A DNA stretch of 39,788 nucleotides from Geothermobacter hydrogeniphilus (GCF_002898515.1 NZ_PPFX01000039.1:1-39788); one strand, 5' to 3'. Shown: positions 8,430 through 17,572, numbered from the stretch's first letter. Numbers and translations are program-made. Notes: a model not told the origin generated them from the letters alone.

Positions 8430-10022
8430 TTATTTGGGCAGGCTCACAGCACGGATGTAGTCGGGCTGGATCGCCGCGGTGATTTCAGCGATCGTTGCCT
8501 CATCCACCCGCGAGTCAGTGGAAAAAACCACCAGCGCCTCGCCGCCCTTTTCACGGCGGCCGAGATTCATGTTGCCGATATTGACTCCGGCATCGCCGAG
8601 CAAAGTACCGATCTTGCCGATCAGCCCCGGACGATCCTGGTAGCTGAGGACCAGCATGTGCTCTTCGGGACGGAAATCGGTATCAAAATTACGCATCTTG
8701 ACGATCTTCGGCCGTCCCTCGAAGAGGGTTCCGGCGATCACCCGCTTGCCGGTCGGGGTTTCCAGCGCCAGACTGACAACATTGGAATAGGATTCGGTCT
8801 CGGTGGTCCGCACCGCTTCGACCTCGATGCCCATCTCGCGGGCGATCAGGCCGGCGTTGACCAGGTTGACCTCGCGCTCGGTGTGACGGTTGAGCAGCGC
8901 CGCCAGGCCGCAGACGGTCAGGGGAGTGCAGTCGTAGCGCGCCAGTTGACCGCTGTAGGTGAAGGTCACCTTGCGCGGGTTGGGCGGTGCCAGCTGCGAA
9001 ATGAAGTTGCCGATGGTCGAGGCGAGCGCCATGAAGGGCTTCATGTGCTCCATCAGGTCGGGATCGAAGCGCGGGATATTGATGGCGTTGGTCAGCGGCT
9101 TGCCGTCGAGATAGGCGAGGATTTCCCGGCAGACATCGATGGCGACATTCTTCTGCGCCTCGAAGGTATTGGCGCCGAGATGCGGCGTCACGACCATCTT
9201 CGGATGCGCGATCAGCTTCTTCAGAGTCTCGCTGTCGGGCGGTTCCTGGCTCCAGACATCGAAGGCGGCGCCGATCACCTTGCCGCTTTCGAGCGCCTGC
9301 AGGGTTGCGTCCTCGACGTAGATGCCGCCGCGCGCGCAATTGACGATCAGCACTCCGTCCTTCATCCGCTCGAACTGCGCCGGGCCGATCATCCCCTTTG
9401 TCTCCTCGTTGAGCGGCGTATGCACGGTAATGATATCTGCCAGCCGCAGCAGATCATCGAGCTGCACCAGCCTGACGCCGAAATCCTCGGCGCGCTTTTC
9501 GGAAATATAGGGATCGTAGACCACCACATCCATCTCGAACGCCCGGGCGCGGCGGGCGACGCGGCCGCCGACCTTGCCCATGCCGATGATGCCGAGGGTC
9601 TTGCCGCGCAGTTCATGCCCGGTGAAGGGCGCCCGCTGCCAGTCGCCGCTCTTGAGGTTGTCGTTGGCCACGGTGACATTACGGCAGAGGCTGAGCAGCA
9701 GGGCGAAGGTGTGTTCCGCCGCCGAGTTGGTGTTGCCGGTCGGAGCGTTGACGACAATGATCCCGCGCTCGCTGGCGGCGTCGATATCGACGCTGTCAAC
9801 GCCGACCCCGGCGCGGGCGACGATCTTCAGGTTTTCGCCGGCTTCGAGCAGAGCCCGGTCGACCCGGGTACCGCTGCGGGTGATGATGGCGTCATAGGCG
9901 CCGATCTGCGCGCGAAGTTCTTCGGCCGACAGCTTCAGCCGGACATCGACACTGACCCGGGGATCCTCCTCCAGCAGCTGCAGACCGCTGTCGGACACTT
10001 CATCGGTAACAATGACCTTCAT
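8430..10022 (-). CDS. serA: D-3-phosphoglycerate dehydrogenase, long form with ASB and ACT domains
   Basis: SerA oxidises 3-phosphoglycerate to 3-phosphohydroxypyruvate with NAD, the first step of serine synthesis. The 530-aa protein has the long, four-domain layout. The Rossmann motif GIIGMGKVGG lies near 142-151, the catalytic-type NCARGGIY near 230, and PHLGANT near 285. An ASB (allosteric substrate binding) domain follows at about 320-450, and a C-terminal ACT domain has DRPGLIGKIGTLLGDAGVNI. The start is the ATG at 10022, with GGAG nine bases upstream; the open frame to 10202 overlaps the promoter and is rejected. It has its own promoter (10174-10202) behind the thioesterase and serC genes. 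The ACT domain suggests serine feedback. Confidence 0.96.
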   Translation of the reverse strand: MKVIVTDEVSDSGLQLLEEDPRVSVDVRLKLSAEELRAQIGAYDAIITRSGTRVDRALLEAGENLKIVARAGVGVDSVDIDAASERGIIVVNAPTGNTNSAAEHTFALLLSLCRNVTVANDNLKSGDWQRAPFTGHELRGKTLGIIGMGKVGGRVARRARAFEMDVVVYDPYISEKRAEDFGVRLVQLDDLLRLADIITVHTPLNEETKGMIGPAQFERMKDGVLIVNCARGGIYVEDATLQALESGKVIGAAFDVWSQEPPDSETLKKLIAHPKMVVTPHLGANTFEAQKNVAIDVCREILAYLDGKPLTNAINIPRFDPDLMEHMKPFMALASTIGNFISQLAPPNPRKVTFTYSGQLARYDCTPLTVCGLAALLNRHTEREVNLVNAGLIAREMGIEVEAVRTTETESYSNVVSLALETPTGKRVIAGTLFEGRPKIVKMRNFDTDFRPEEHMLVLSYQDRPGLIGKIGTLLGDAGVNIGNMNLGRREKGGEALVVFSTDSRVDEATIAEITAAIQPDYIRAVSLPK

Positions 10023-10173
10023 CTGAAAGGCTCCTTCAAAAGTCTGACGGGAAATGCCGGCCGGCCTCTCCCGTCGTGGAAATAATTGTTCAGGTCGGGC
10101 TGCCGGGATGCCAAGGGGGCCGCTCTCGGCCCGGATTCCGGCTGATCCGCCCGTTCCAGCGCATGGTTCGGTG

Positions 10174-10202
10174 ATTCTAGGCCCCCGCCGGAGACCTGTC
10201 AA
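10174..10202 (-). promoter_or_regulatory. sigma70-type promoter of serA
   Basis: On the minus strand TTGACA (10197-10202), 17 bases, then TAGAAT (10174-10179). The -35 box overlaps the stop codon of the upstream thioesterase gene (10199-10201). The implied leader is about 145 nt and contains two hairpins: GGGCCG/CGGCCC, and GACGGGA/TCCCGTC just before the ribosome binding site. Confidence 0.8.
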
Positions 10203-10681
10203 TGCTTGCCGGCGAGCTCCGCGGCGGCCTGTTCGGGGATGGTGATGCAGAGGCAGTCGGCCTCGGCGTAGACCGTATCACCATTGCAGATCCGGCCGCG
10301 CACCATGACCTTGCGTCCGGAAGTGGAGAGAATCTCGCTCTCGACCGTGACCACCTGCTGCAACGGCAGCAGATTACGGAAATCGACATTGAGATTGCCG
10401 ACCACGATCGGGTAACCGGCCGCCCAGGCCGCCAGCCCGAGGACCTCGTCCATCACCGCTGCCATGCTGCCGCCGTGGGCATGACCGGGCGGGCCCTCGG
10501 TTTCGGGACCAAACCAGATCCGCGCCCGCAGGGCACCTTCGGCGTTGCGAAAATAACGGACCCGGTAACGATCTCCTTCGGGCTCACCGGAGACGAAACG
10601 CAACGAAGCGCCGACCAGCGAGGGGGCATCGAACTCAGTCCAGCTTGATTCACCACTTAAGTCAACAGGGGGCATGGCCAT
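10199..10681 (-). CDS. PaaI/hotdog-fold acyl-CoA thioesterase family protein
   Basis: This 160-aa single hotdog domain is of the type that hydrolyses acyl-CoA thioesters. The helix-capping signature HAHGGSMAAVMDE is at residues 67-79, and the strand NLNVDFRNLLPL follows at the expected distance. I start it at the ATG at 10681, with GAGGAG upstream; the open frame continues further but lacks a family-like N-terminus. It sits between serC and serA on the same strand. The 163-base gap to serC (10682-10844) shows nothing I can name. The substrate is unknown, and the serine context does not point to one. Confidence 0.85.
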   Translation of the reverse strand: MAMPPVDLSGESSWTEFDAPSLVGASLRFVSGEPEGDRYRVRYFRNAEGALRARIWFGPETEGPPGHAHGGSMAAVMDEVLGLAAWAAGYPIVVGNLNVDFRNLLPLQQVVTVESEILSTSGRKVMVRGRICNGDTVYAEADCLCITIPEQAAAELAGKH

Positions 10682-10844
10682 CGTCAGGGTCTCCTCGATA
10701 AACAGTGATTTATGGTTCAACACAGCGGCACAGAGCTGGAAAAAGGCTGAAGACTTTCCGGCCAGAGCCTGAATCAGCCGAACGATTCCTCCGCTCTCCG
10801 GCTCTGCCCCTCTCCGCCTCCGCGTTGAAATTATCTTGCTTTCT

Positions 10845-11933
10845 CTAACCGTTCCTGCGGGCGAACTCTTCCATGAATCCGGCCAGTGCCTCGACCCCGT
10901 CCAGCGGCATGGGGTTGTAGATCGAGGCCCGCACCCCGCCCAGGGCGCGATGCCCCTTGAGGGCATAGAGCCCGGCGGCCCCGGCCTCGGCCAGGAAAGC
11001 GGCTTCCAGCTCCGGTGTCGGCAGGGTGAAGGTGACATTCATGATCGAACGATGCTCGACAGCGGCGCAGCCGCGGTAAAAATCCCCCGCGTCGATCACC
11101 CGGTAAAGCCGCGCGGCCTTCTGCCGGTTGCGCGCCTCGATGACATCGAGGCCGCCCTGTTGCCGCATCCATTCCAGCACCAGCTTGACCACGTAGATGG
11201 CAAAGGTATTGGTGGTATTGGTCAGCGAATCATCCTCAGCGGCGCGCGTGTAGTTGAGCAGCAACGGGGTCTTTTCATCGGCACTGCCGAGCAGGTCGTC
11301 GCGTACCACCACCAAGGCCATCCCCGCGGGGCCGAGATTCTTCTGCAACCCGGCATAGACCAGGCCGAAACGGCTGAAATCAAGCCGTCGGCCGAGAATT
11401 TCCGAAGTCTGGTCGGTCACCAGCGGCACATCGCCGGAATCGGGAAACTGCTGCCACTGGGTGCCGAACACGGTATTGTTGCTGGTCAGATGCAGGTAGG
11501 CGGCCTGCGGATCGATTGTCTCCGGATCGACTTCGGGCAGGCGGGCATAACTGCAGTCGACGCTGCTGGCGATCACCCGGACATCGGCGTAGGGAACAGC
11601 GTCGCGGTTGGCGATTTTGGCGAAATTGCCACTTTCGACATAGAGACAGGTGCGCGAGGGGCTGCGTCCGGCCAGGTTCATCGGCAAGGCGGCAAACTGC
11701 ATCCGCGCCCCGCCGTGGATGAACAGGATGCGGTAATTCTCCGGCAGCCCGGTCAGCTGTCGGAAAAGGGTCTTGGCCTCGCCGAGAAGGGCCTGGAACT
11801 CACCGCTGCGATGGCTGATCTCGACCAGCGAGACCCCCATGCCGTTGAAATCCAACCACTCTTCGCGGATGCGCTCCATCACCGGCGGCGGCAGCATCGC
11901 CGGCCCGGCACCGAAATTCCATACCTGAGACAT
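10845..11933 (-). CDS. serC: phosphoserine aminotransferase
   Basis: SerC transaminates 3-phosphohydroxypyruvate with glutamate to phosphoserine, the second step of serine synthesis (it can also act in pyridoxal phosphate synthesis). The 362-aa protein begins with WNFGAGPAMLP and has FIHGGARMQF near 71-80. The PLP lysine is in AGLQKNLGPAG (K198), the same position as in the E. coli enzyme. The C-terminal GHRALGGVRASIYNPM is present. ATG at 11933 has GAGGAG upstream. Downstream lie the thioesterase gene and serA; upstream is the DUF1015 gene, 97 bases away across a hairpin. Confidence 0.96.
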   Translation of the reverse strand: MSQVWNFGAGPAMLPPPVMERIREEWLDFNGMGVSLVEISHRSGEFQALLGEAKTLFRQLTGLPENYRILFIHGGARMQFAALPMNLAGRSPSRTCLYVESGNFAKIANRDAVPYADVRVIASSVDCSYARLPEVDPETIDPQAAYLHLTSNNTVFGTQWQQFPDSGDVPLVTDQTSEILGRRLDFSRFGLVYAGLQKNLGPAGMALVVVRDDLLGSADEKTPLLLNYTRAAEDDSLTNTTNTFAIYVVKLVLEWMRQQGGLDVIEARNRQKAARLYRVIDAGDFYRGCAAVEHRSIMNVTFTLPTPELEAAFLAEAGAAGLYALKGHRALGGVRASIYNPMPLDGVEALAGFMEEFARRNG

Positions 11934-11966
11934 CTGTAAACTCCTCAGAACAGCAAATCGGCCAAG

Positions 11967-12015
11967 GGCTAAGGGCCAAAGGCTAAAGGTTTCCCTTGGC
12001 CTTTGGCCCTTAGCC
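11967..12015. repeat. inverted repeat between DUF1015 gene and serC (family W)
   Basis: A 16-bp perfect stem, GGCTAAGGGCCAAAGG (11967-11982) and its complement (12000-12015), in the operon spacer. It has no T-run, so it is more likely an RNA processing or stability element than a terminator. Similar CCTTTGGCC/CTTTAACC strings precede cbiM (24168-24218) and cbiO (25940-25987). Confidence 0.7.
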
Positions 12016-12030
12016 TTTCAGCCGCATTTT

Positions 12031-13368
12031 TCATTTGATCTTCCGGCACTCCAGGTAGAACCGCTTCTCGTCGGCCTCGCCCATGGAGAAGGTCTTGCGC
12101 GGCAGGGCGCCGTCGAGGATGATGGTCCGGAAGAGTTCGAACTTGGAGAGCGCCGGCAGGTAGAAGCCGGCATTGCCCGCCCGGCTGCCGAGCTCCGTGA
12201 CCACGTCGGCACCGTGAATGTAATCGATGCGGATATCTTCCTGCGCCGCCAGCTGGTCCAGAAACGCCTGCAGCGTGCCGACCGCCAGGTTGCTGGTCGG
12301 CCGACCGATCTCGGCCACTCCGCAACGACCGCCGGCAATCAGCGGCAGACGGTGAACACCCTCCCTGACCGCCTGATCAACCTCAGCCATGACCGCCTCG
12401 ACCGAATCCAGCTCCTGCCAGACGAAGCCGCAGCCGAACTGCTGATAATAAGCCTCCATCCGCACCAGCAGCTGCGTCGCCTCAATGCCGAACAGCACCC
12501 GGTGGATGGCTTCGAATTCGAGACCGGGATCGTGCAGGTTGACCAGCTCGACCAGGGCCCAGCGGGCGGGGTGATCCATGATCTCGGCCGGATCGGAAGC
12601 CGCGGTCTTGAGCTGCTCCCAGATCGCTTTGGCGGTGGCGAAGGAGTGGTTGCCGTCCCCCATGGCGTAAAGCAACGGCGACTGGTTTTCGACCTGGTAA
12701 CGCGCGGCAAAGGCTTTCGGTTCCGCCAGAGCAGCGAGAGCATCGGCGACCTGCCGCAGCAGTCGTTGTTCACCGACCTGCCAGCCGCGCAGGTAACCGC
12801 CGCCGGCCATCAGTTCGAAATCGTACAGCACCGGCAGCTGCTCTTTGAACAACGGCTCGATCACCGTCTGCCCGGGATCGTCGATCAGCACCATGATGTG
12901 CGGCAACTCCAGACAGGCCTGTTCCCGCACCTGGATGCGCGGCGGCAACCGGTCGAGAATGGTTCCCTCGGTGGCACGGATCAGGCTGCCGGACCCGGGC
13001 CGATAATCGTACTGCTCCAGGTCAAGAGCCACCATCAGGCCCTTGCGTGACGGCACCTGGGAGGTTCGGCGATCAACCAGCACGAAGCCTTCCGGCAACG
13101 GACGCAGCACTCCCTGGTCAAGGTAATCGCGCATCGTCTTGTTGATGGCACGGATCCGCTCCACCTTGCCCGGCTGCTCAAGATAGACCTCAGGAAAGGT
13201 CAGCTTCAGCGTCGACGGGGACTCGCCGACCCGTTCCGCGACCTGTTGCCAGTAGGAGGGCTGCGAGGTGTACTGGTCACAGGCGATGACCGCCCACTTG
13301 GCCAGGTCAACATTGTCGTGCGGCAGCAGAATCTGCGGGGCGCGCAGCCCGATGGCGGGGAAATTCAT
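12031..13368 (-). CDS. DUF1015 family protein
   Basis: The 445-aa protein matches the DUF1015 family, whose biochemical role is not established as far as I know. The family hallmark MGDGNHSFATAK is at residues 236-247. The N-terminus has the usual VIACDQYTSQPSYW (26-40), and ALVELVNLHDPGLEFEAIHR follows after the hallmark. The start is ATG at 13368 with GAGG eight bases upstream; an upstream M at 13401 is less likely. It lies directly upstream of serC. From memory, DUF1015 genes sit beside serA/serC in several anaerobes including clostridia, which suggests a role tied to phosphoserine or serine metabolism. That is inference. Confidence 0.9.
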   Translation of the reverse strand: MNFPAIGLRAPQILLPHDNVDLAKWAVIACDQYTSQPSYWQQVAERVGESPSTLKLTFPEVYLEQPGKVERIRAINKTMRDYLDQGVLRPLPEGFVLVDRRTSQVPSRKGLMVALDLEQYDYRPGSGSLIRATEGTILDRLPPRIQVREQACLELPHIMVLIDDPGQTVIEPLFKEQLPVLYDFELMAGGGYLRGWQVGEQRLLRQVADALAALAEPKAFAARYQVENQSPLLYAMGDGNHSFATAKAIWEQLKTAASDPAEIMDHPARWALVELVNLHDPGLEFEAIHRVLFGIEATQLLVRMEAYYQQFGCGFVWQELDSVEAVMAEVDQAVREGVHRLPLIAGGRCGVAEIGRPTSNLAVGTLQAFLDQLAAQEDIRIDYIHGADVVTELGSRAGNAGFYLPALSKFELFRTIILDGALPRKTFSMGEADEKRFYLECRKIK

Positions 13369-13425
13369 GGCACTGTCCTCGATTGTTTGATGCATTCGCA
13401 AAACTCTTGGGATGGTTGAACCAGC

Positions 13426-13698
13426 CTATTTGATCCGCTTCAGATGACTGCCGGCCGAAGGATCGGGCGGCGGATCGGTTGGCGGTTCGGGTTCTTTTTC
13501 CGGCTCGAGTTCGGCATCCAGGTTCGGCAGGCTGTCTTCACCGAGCATGCGCTGGACGGCGTCGGCAATGCTCAGGCACTGCTGCATGCAGACCTTGTGC
13601 GCCGGGCAGGTCGAACAGTCCGCCTGGCCGCCGGCGGCCCTGAGGGCATGGATCACCAGTTCGACACTCTCGATCTGGGTCAAGGGAATCAGGTACAT
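13426..13698 (-). CDS. small protein with a CX2CX5CX3C motif, 90 aa
   Basis: This short protein lies between aroF and the DUF1015 gene on the same strand. The first 45 residues are helical-looking and carry four cysteines (C28, C31, C37, C41), a likely metal or Fe-S binding cluster or disulfide set. The C-terminal half is acidic and proline-rich and probably disordered. The ATG at 13698 has only a weak GGGAT ribosome site and is 14 bases after the aroF stop. I do not recognise the family. Its position suggests cotranscription with aroF. Confidence 0.7.
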   Translation of the reverse strand: MYLIPLTQIESVELVIHALRAAGGQADCSTCPAHKVCMQQCLSIADAVQRMLGEDSLPNLDAELEPEKEPEPPTDPPPDPSAGSHLKRIK

Positions 13699-13712
13699 CT
13701 CTATCCCGCCTT

Positions 13713-14744
13713 TCAGTCCCCTGTCGCCAGGGAGCGCTCGGCCACCTCGGCATAGGCGGCCAGTTTTTTCATCATCGCGGCGAAATCGGCCGGCTTCAGC
13801 GACTGTGGACCATCGCTGGCCGCCTCCTCGGGACACGGATGGACCTCGACGATCAGCCCGTCGGCTCCGGCCGCCACCGCCGCGTAGCACATCGGCGCAA
13901 TCAGACGGGCATGGCCGGTGGCGTGCGAGGGATCGACAATCACCGGCAGATGGGTCTGGCTCTTGAGAACCGGCACCGCCGAGATGTCGAGGGTGTTGCG
14001 GGTCGCGGTCTCGAAGGTGCGGATGCCGCGCTCACAGAGGATCACCCGCCGATTGCCCTCGGAGAGAATGTACTCGGCGCTCATCAGGTACTCCTGGATG
14101 GTGGTCGCCATCCCCCGTTTGAGCAGGATCGGCTTGTCGAGCTGGCCAAGCATCTTCAGCAGGGCGAAATTCTGCACGTTGCGGGCCCCGACCTGCATCA
14201 CATCCGCGTAGCGGGCCACCAGTTCGACGTCACGCGGATTGACCACCTCGGTGACGATCGGCAGACCGGTTTCCTCACGCGCCGCGGCCAGCAGCTTGAG
14301 CCCCTCTTCCTCCAAACCTTGGAAAGAATAGGGCGAGGTGCGCGGCTTGAAGGCGCCGCCGCGCAGCAGCCTGGCCCCGGCCGCCTTGACGGCATGCGCG
14401 CTCTGCAGAATCTGCGACTCGTTCTCGACCGAGCAGGGCCCGGCCATGACGATGAACTCATCCCCGCCGACACACAGGCCGGGAACGATCTCCACCAGGC
14501 TCGGCTCCGGCTTGACTTCGCGGCTGGCGAGCTTGAAGGGCTTGAGGATCGGCACCACGTTGTCGACCCCGGACAGCGACTGCAGCGACTGCAGCACCGC
14601 CTTGCCACGCTCGTCACCGACGGCGCCGACCACATTGCGGGTCGCGCCATGGATGACGTGCGGCTTGTAACCGAGTTCGCGAATCCGTTTCTTGACCTCG
14701 GCCAGTTCCTGCCTGCCGGCCCCCGACTTCATGACGATAATCAT
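13713..14744 (-). CDS. aroF: 3-deoxy-7-phosphoheptulonate (DAHP) synthase, type I-beta
   Basis: It condenses phosphoenolpyruvate and erythrose 4-phosphate, the first step of the shikimate pathway. The 343-aa protein has the N-terminal ferredoxin-like regulatory domain (1-70, [10 protein letters not shown] start) typical of the I-beta class, then the barrel. Visible motifs are MAGPCSVE (100-106), [12 protein letters not shown] (about 132-143), [20 protein letters not shown] and the metal-binding VDPSHATGH. The N-terminal domain in this class usually mediates feedback inhibition by an aromatic amino acid. ATG at 14744 has GGAG upstream. A 162-bp palindromic repeat lies only 37 bases before the start, so any promoter is inside or upstream of it. 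Confidence 0.95.
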   Translation of the reverse strand: MIIVMKSGAGRQELAEVKKRIRELGYKPHVIHGATRNVVGAVGDERGKAVLQSLQSLSGVDNVVPILKPFKLASREVKPEPSLVEIVPGLCVGGDEFIVMAGPCSVENESQILQSAHAVKAAGARLLRGGAFKPRTSPYSFQGLEEEGLKLLAAAREETGLPIVTEVVNPRDVELVARYADVMQVGARNVQNFALLKMLGQLDKPILLKRGMATTIQEYLMSAEYILSEGNRRVILCERGIRTFETATRNTLDISAVPVLKSQTHLPVIVDPSHATGHARLIAPMCYAAVAAGADGLIVEVHPCPEEAASDGPQSLKPADFAAMMKKLAAYAEVAERSLATGD

Positions 14745-14780
14745 TTTTATTCACTCCGTCTGCATCGATGTTGAGTTGCA

Positions 14781-14942
14781 CCTGAATCAGTGAGTTTCTG
14801 TTGGATGGAGAGTGCAAGTGCTTGGTCTGCATGAGATTTCCAGAAATCTGAAGCGCACCCATAGGTTCGCTGGTGATTTCTGGGAAGCTCAGACAGATCA
14901 ATGACTTGTGCTATCCGCCGACAAGGAGCTCACTGATTCAGG
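14781..14942. repeat. 162-bp MITE-like palindrome, copy A
   Basis: The element runs from CCTGAATCAGTGAG to its near-complement CTCACTGATTCAGG, and the two halves pair along the whole length: an inner GAGATTTCCAGAAATC / GATTTCTGGGAAGCTC stem and an innermost AGCG/CGCT. A second copy of the same length is at 37128-37289, with about ten differences. No open reading frame is inside. The structure fits a non-autonomous mobile element or large REP-type hairpin. Confidence 0.88.
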
Positions 14943-15230
14943 TTCCAGTCATCCCGGGCTGCCGGCGCCCGAGGTCAACTTTCGTCCATCGATCCAAAAC
15001 GAAAAAAACCACGGGAAGCCGGGGTCGGCCAGCCCATGGTTTGCGAATTGTAACAGAGCGCGGGGTCTAGAACATTGGCGTTACAATCGGTCCATGGCCG
15101 GGCGACCGCAGATAAAGCTGCCGCCGGAAAAAAAGCTCATAAACCAGGAGAAACGCTGACGCATGTGACAGACTCCGCGTTGATGGAGCCTGTTTTCTAC
15201 CAGAATCGGCGCGGAATGGCAAGGATGAAA
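14943..15230. other. gene-free segment between two repeat copies
   Basis: These 288 bases lie between MITE copy A and the short copy C. I see no supported gene. The clearest structure is a perfect 8-bp inverted repeat, ATTGTAAC (15047-15054) and GTTACAAT (15080-15087), 25 bases apart. It could be a pair of operator half-sites or part of an aroF promoter region on the minus strand. Confidence 0.4.
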
Positions 15231-15282
15231 CCTTGAATCAGTGAATCCCTTGTCGGCAGACAGCACAAGTCATTGATTCAGG
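15231..15282. repeat. 52-bp short copy (C) of the MITE-like repeat, inverted
   Basis: CCTTGAATCAGTGAATCCC to CATTGATTCAGG. It is the reverse complement of the right end of copies A and B (CTTGTCGG, GCACAAGTCATTGAT), with the long inner part absent. It ends 60 bases from the otsA stop, and no otsA terminator is apparent between. Confidence 0.75.
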
Positions 15283-15342
15283 TGAAAAGCCGGGCGAACC
15301 GGAAGCCGCGCCCCGCGAAACGGTCTTTGCCGCCCCCGGCCG

Positions 15343-16776
15343 TCAGCCATGCATATGGCCGCGCAATGCCTTCAGGAACTGGCCGACCCAGCGATGCACG
15401 TCGTTGCGGCGCAGGTCGCCGCGCAGCCGCCGCATCCGCTGCTGGCGCTCTTCGAGCGGCATGTGAAAGGCATGACAGATCGCCTCAGCGGTGCCGTCGA
15501 CGTCGTAAGGATTGACCAGCAGCGCGGCATTGCCCATCTGGTCGGCGGCGCCGGCGAATTCACTGAGGATCAGCACGCCGTTGTTGTCAAGAGAACAGGC
15601 ACAGTATTCCTTCGCCACCAGGTTCATGCCGTCCCGCAGCGGGGTGATCAGGGCGATTTCGCAGGTACGGTAATGGGCCAGCAGCTGCACCGGGTCGAGG
15701 GAACGGTAATGGTAATGGATCGGCACCCAGCCGGCCTCGGAAAAGCGGCTGTTGATGCGCCCGGATTCGCGATCGAGAAGTTCCTTGAGATCACGATATT
15801 CCGGTACCAGCGTCCGGCTCGGAACCACCACCTGCAACAATGAACAATGTCCCACCAGCGCGGGATCGAGTTCCAGCGCCCGCTCAAAAGCGAGAAACCG
15901 CTGCGGCAGCCCCTTGGTATAGTCGAGCCGGTCGATGCCGAGAATCAGCTGCCGCCCCGCCAGCTTTTCATGCAGGAACCAGGCGGCCTCGTCCACCTCG
16001 TGGGTGCGGGCCCGGTTTTCAAATTCACGACTGTCAATACTGATCGGAAAATGACCCGCCTTGACCACCCGCTCACCGTAACGCAGCAGCGAGTGGGACC
16101 GGCGGCGACCGATCACCTCGACTTCCGGCAACAGCATGTTGGCACTATTGACGAAGTTGCGCCGATCACGCAGGGTCTGGAAACCGATCAGGTCGTAGGC
16201 CAGCAGGCCGCGCAGCAGTTCCTGCTTCCACGGCAACCGGCGCAGCAGGTCGGGCGACGGAAAAGGGATGTGAAGAAAATAGCCGAGCGCCTGCCGCACC
16301 CCGAGACGCCGCAGTTCCTCCCCGACCAGGGCCAGCTGGTAGTCCTGGACCCAGATCAGGTCATTCTCGTCGGCCCGCCCGGCAACGACTTCGGCAAAGC
16401 GCCGGTTGACCTGCTGGTAGGACCGCCAGTTTTCGGTCGAGAAGCGGCACTGGCCGAGCATATCGTGAAACAGCGGCCAGAGGGTTTCATTGGAAAAACC
16501 GAGATAGAACCTGTCAACCTCCTGCTGGCTGAGGGGCACGGATGCCAGTTGATAGCCCTCGGCCTCGCCGAACTGGTCAAGCAGCGGTTCGACCGGCGCC
16601 TCGTCACCACAGCCCGGCCAGCCGACCCAGAGCCCCTTGTTGGCCTTGATGACCGGCGCCAGTGCGGTCACCAGACCACCTGCGCCGGCACTGACCTGCC
16701 AGCGATCCTCGTCCCGACGAAGAACGATCGGCAGTCGATTTGAAACCACCAGCAACCGCTGTCCCGATGTCATCAT
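15343..16776 (-). CDS. otsA: trehalose-6-phosphate synthase (UDP-forming type)
   Basis: OtsA joins glucose from an activated sugar nucleotide to glucose 6-phosphate, making trehalose 6-phosphate. The 477-aa GT20 protein has [10 protein letters not shown] at the N-terminus, [40 protein letters not shown] and the C-terminal [14 protein letters not shown] and [11 protein letters not shown] start it at ATG 16776, one base after the otsB stop and with GGAGG upstream; the next ATG (16773) is equally usable. The longer open frame to 16926 overlaps otsB. Translation is probably coupled to otsB. The product serves as osmoprotectant or stress solute. Confidence 0.94.
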   Translation of the reverse strand: MMTSGQRLLVVSNRLPIVLRRDEDRWQVSAGAGGLVTALAPVIKANKGLWVGWPGCGDEAPVEPLLDQFGEAEGYQLASVPLSQQEVDRFYLGFSNETLWPLFHDMLGQCRFSTENWRSYQQVNRRFAEVVAGRADENDLIWVQDYQLALVGEELRRLGVRQALGYFLHIPFPSPDLLRRLPWKQELLRGLLAYDLIGFQTLRDRRNFVNSANMLLPEVEVIGRRRSHSLLRYGERVVKAGHFPISIDSREFENRARTHEVDEAAWFLHEKLAGRQLILGIDRLDYTKGLPQRFLAFERALELDPALVGHCSLLQVVVPSRTLVPEYRDLKELLDRESGRINSRFSEAGWVPIHYHYRSLDPVQLLAHYRTCEIALITPLRDGMNLVAKEYCACSLDNNGVLILSEFAGAADQMGNAALLVNPYDVDGTAEAICHAFHMPLEERQQRMRRLRGDLRRNDVHRWVGQFLKALRGHMHG

Positions 16777-16777
16777 C

Positions 16778-17572
16778 TCACCCTCCATGGCGGCAGACCC
16801 TGAGCCAGGTCCGCAGAAATTCAAGCAACTGATCCGGCGGTCGCAGCCGGCACGACGCCCGACTGGCGCGCGGCTGTTCGCGCACCAGGATGCCGACATC
16901 CCCCTCGCCCAGGACGGCAAAGGCATCCTCGTCGGTCAGATCGTCGCCGAGATAGACCGCCAGGGTTCCTGATGGTGATTCGGCACGCAATTCCCGCACC
17001 GCGTCCCCCTTGGTCCGTCCCGGACAGCGTAGCTCCAGGCCTCCGTCAAAGGGATGCAGCTGCAGGTCGTTGTCCGCCGCCAGAGTTGCCCACTCGCGAC
17101 CGGCGATTTCCTCCAGCCGCGCTTTGCGCGCCTCATCGAGTCCCCGCCAATGGATCGCCAGCGAGGCCGGCTTGCGCTCCAGGTGGGTTTCGATCCCGGC
17201 CTTGACGGCCCGACTCCAGGCCCGCTGCAGGCAACCTTCGACACTCACCGGCAACTCAACCCGACGGATGTCCCCGCCCGCCAGGCGCCGCTCCCAACCG
17301 TGACAGCCCCAGATCTCCGGCAGCGGCTCAAGCTGCAGCAGCGGCGGCATGTCGGCCACCGCCCGCCCGGTGACAATCACCAGCCGAGTCCGTTGCAGAA
17401 CCAGCAGTTCGGACAGCAGTTCCCGAATCCCGGGATAGGGAAAAGCCCGATCCCGGTCGGGAACAAACGGCGCCAGAGTGCCGTCATAATCAAGCATCAG
17501 CAGCCGTTGCGACGCGCGTTCGACACGCAGCCAGAAATCAGCGGGCAACCCGGCGGTCGGTATTTCAGACAA
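16778..17572 (-). CDS. otsB: trehalose-6-phosphate phosphatase
   Basis: OtsB dephosphorylates trehalose 6-phosphate to trehalose. The 264-aa HAD-family protein has the nucleophile motif DYDGTL (28-33), the VTGR motif (67-70) and the Mg-binding GDDLTDEDAF (209-218). The start is a TTG at 17572, preceded by GGAGAGAGAG; no ATG lies before the DYDGTL motif at a sensible place. It is the first gene of the otsBA pair. A GGTATAAC -10-like string at 17619-17626 on the minus strand is a possible promoter without a good -35. Confidence 0.92.
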   Translation of the reverse strand: MSEIPTAGLPADFWLRVERASQRLLMLDYDGTLAPFVPDRDRAFPYPGIRELLSELLVLQRTRLVIVTGRAVADMPPLLQLEPLPEIWGCHGWERRLAGGDIRRVELPVSVEGCLQRAWSRAVKAGIETHLERKPASLAIHWRGLDEARKARLEEIAGREWATLAADNDLQLHPFDGGLELRCPGRTKGDAVRELRAESPSGTLAVYLGDDLTDEDAFAVLGEGDVGILVREQPRASRASCRLRPPDQLLEFLRTWLRVCRHGG

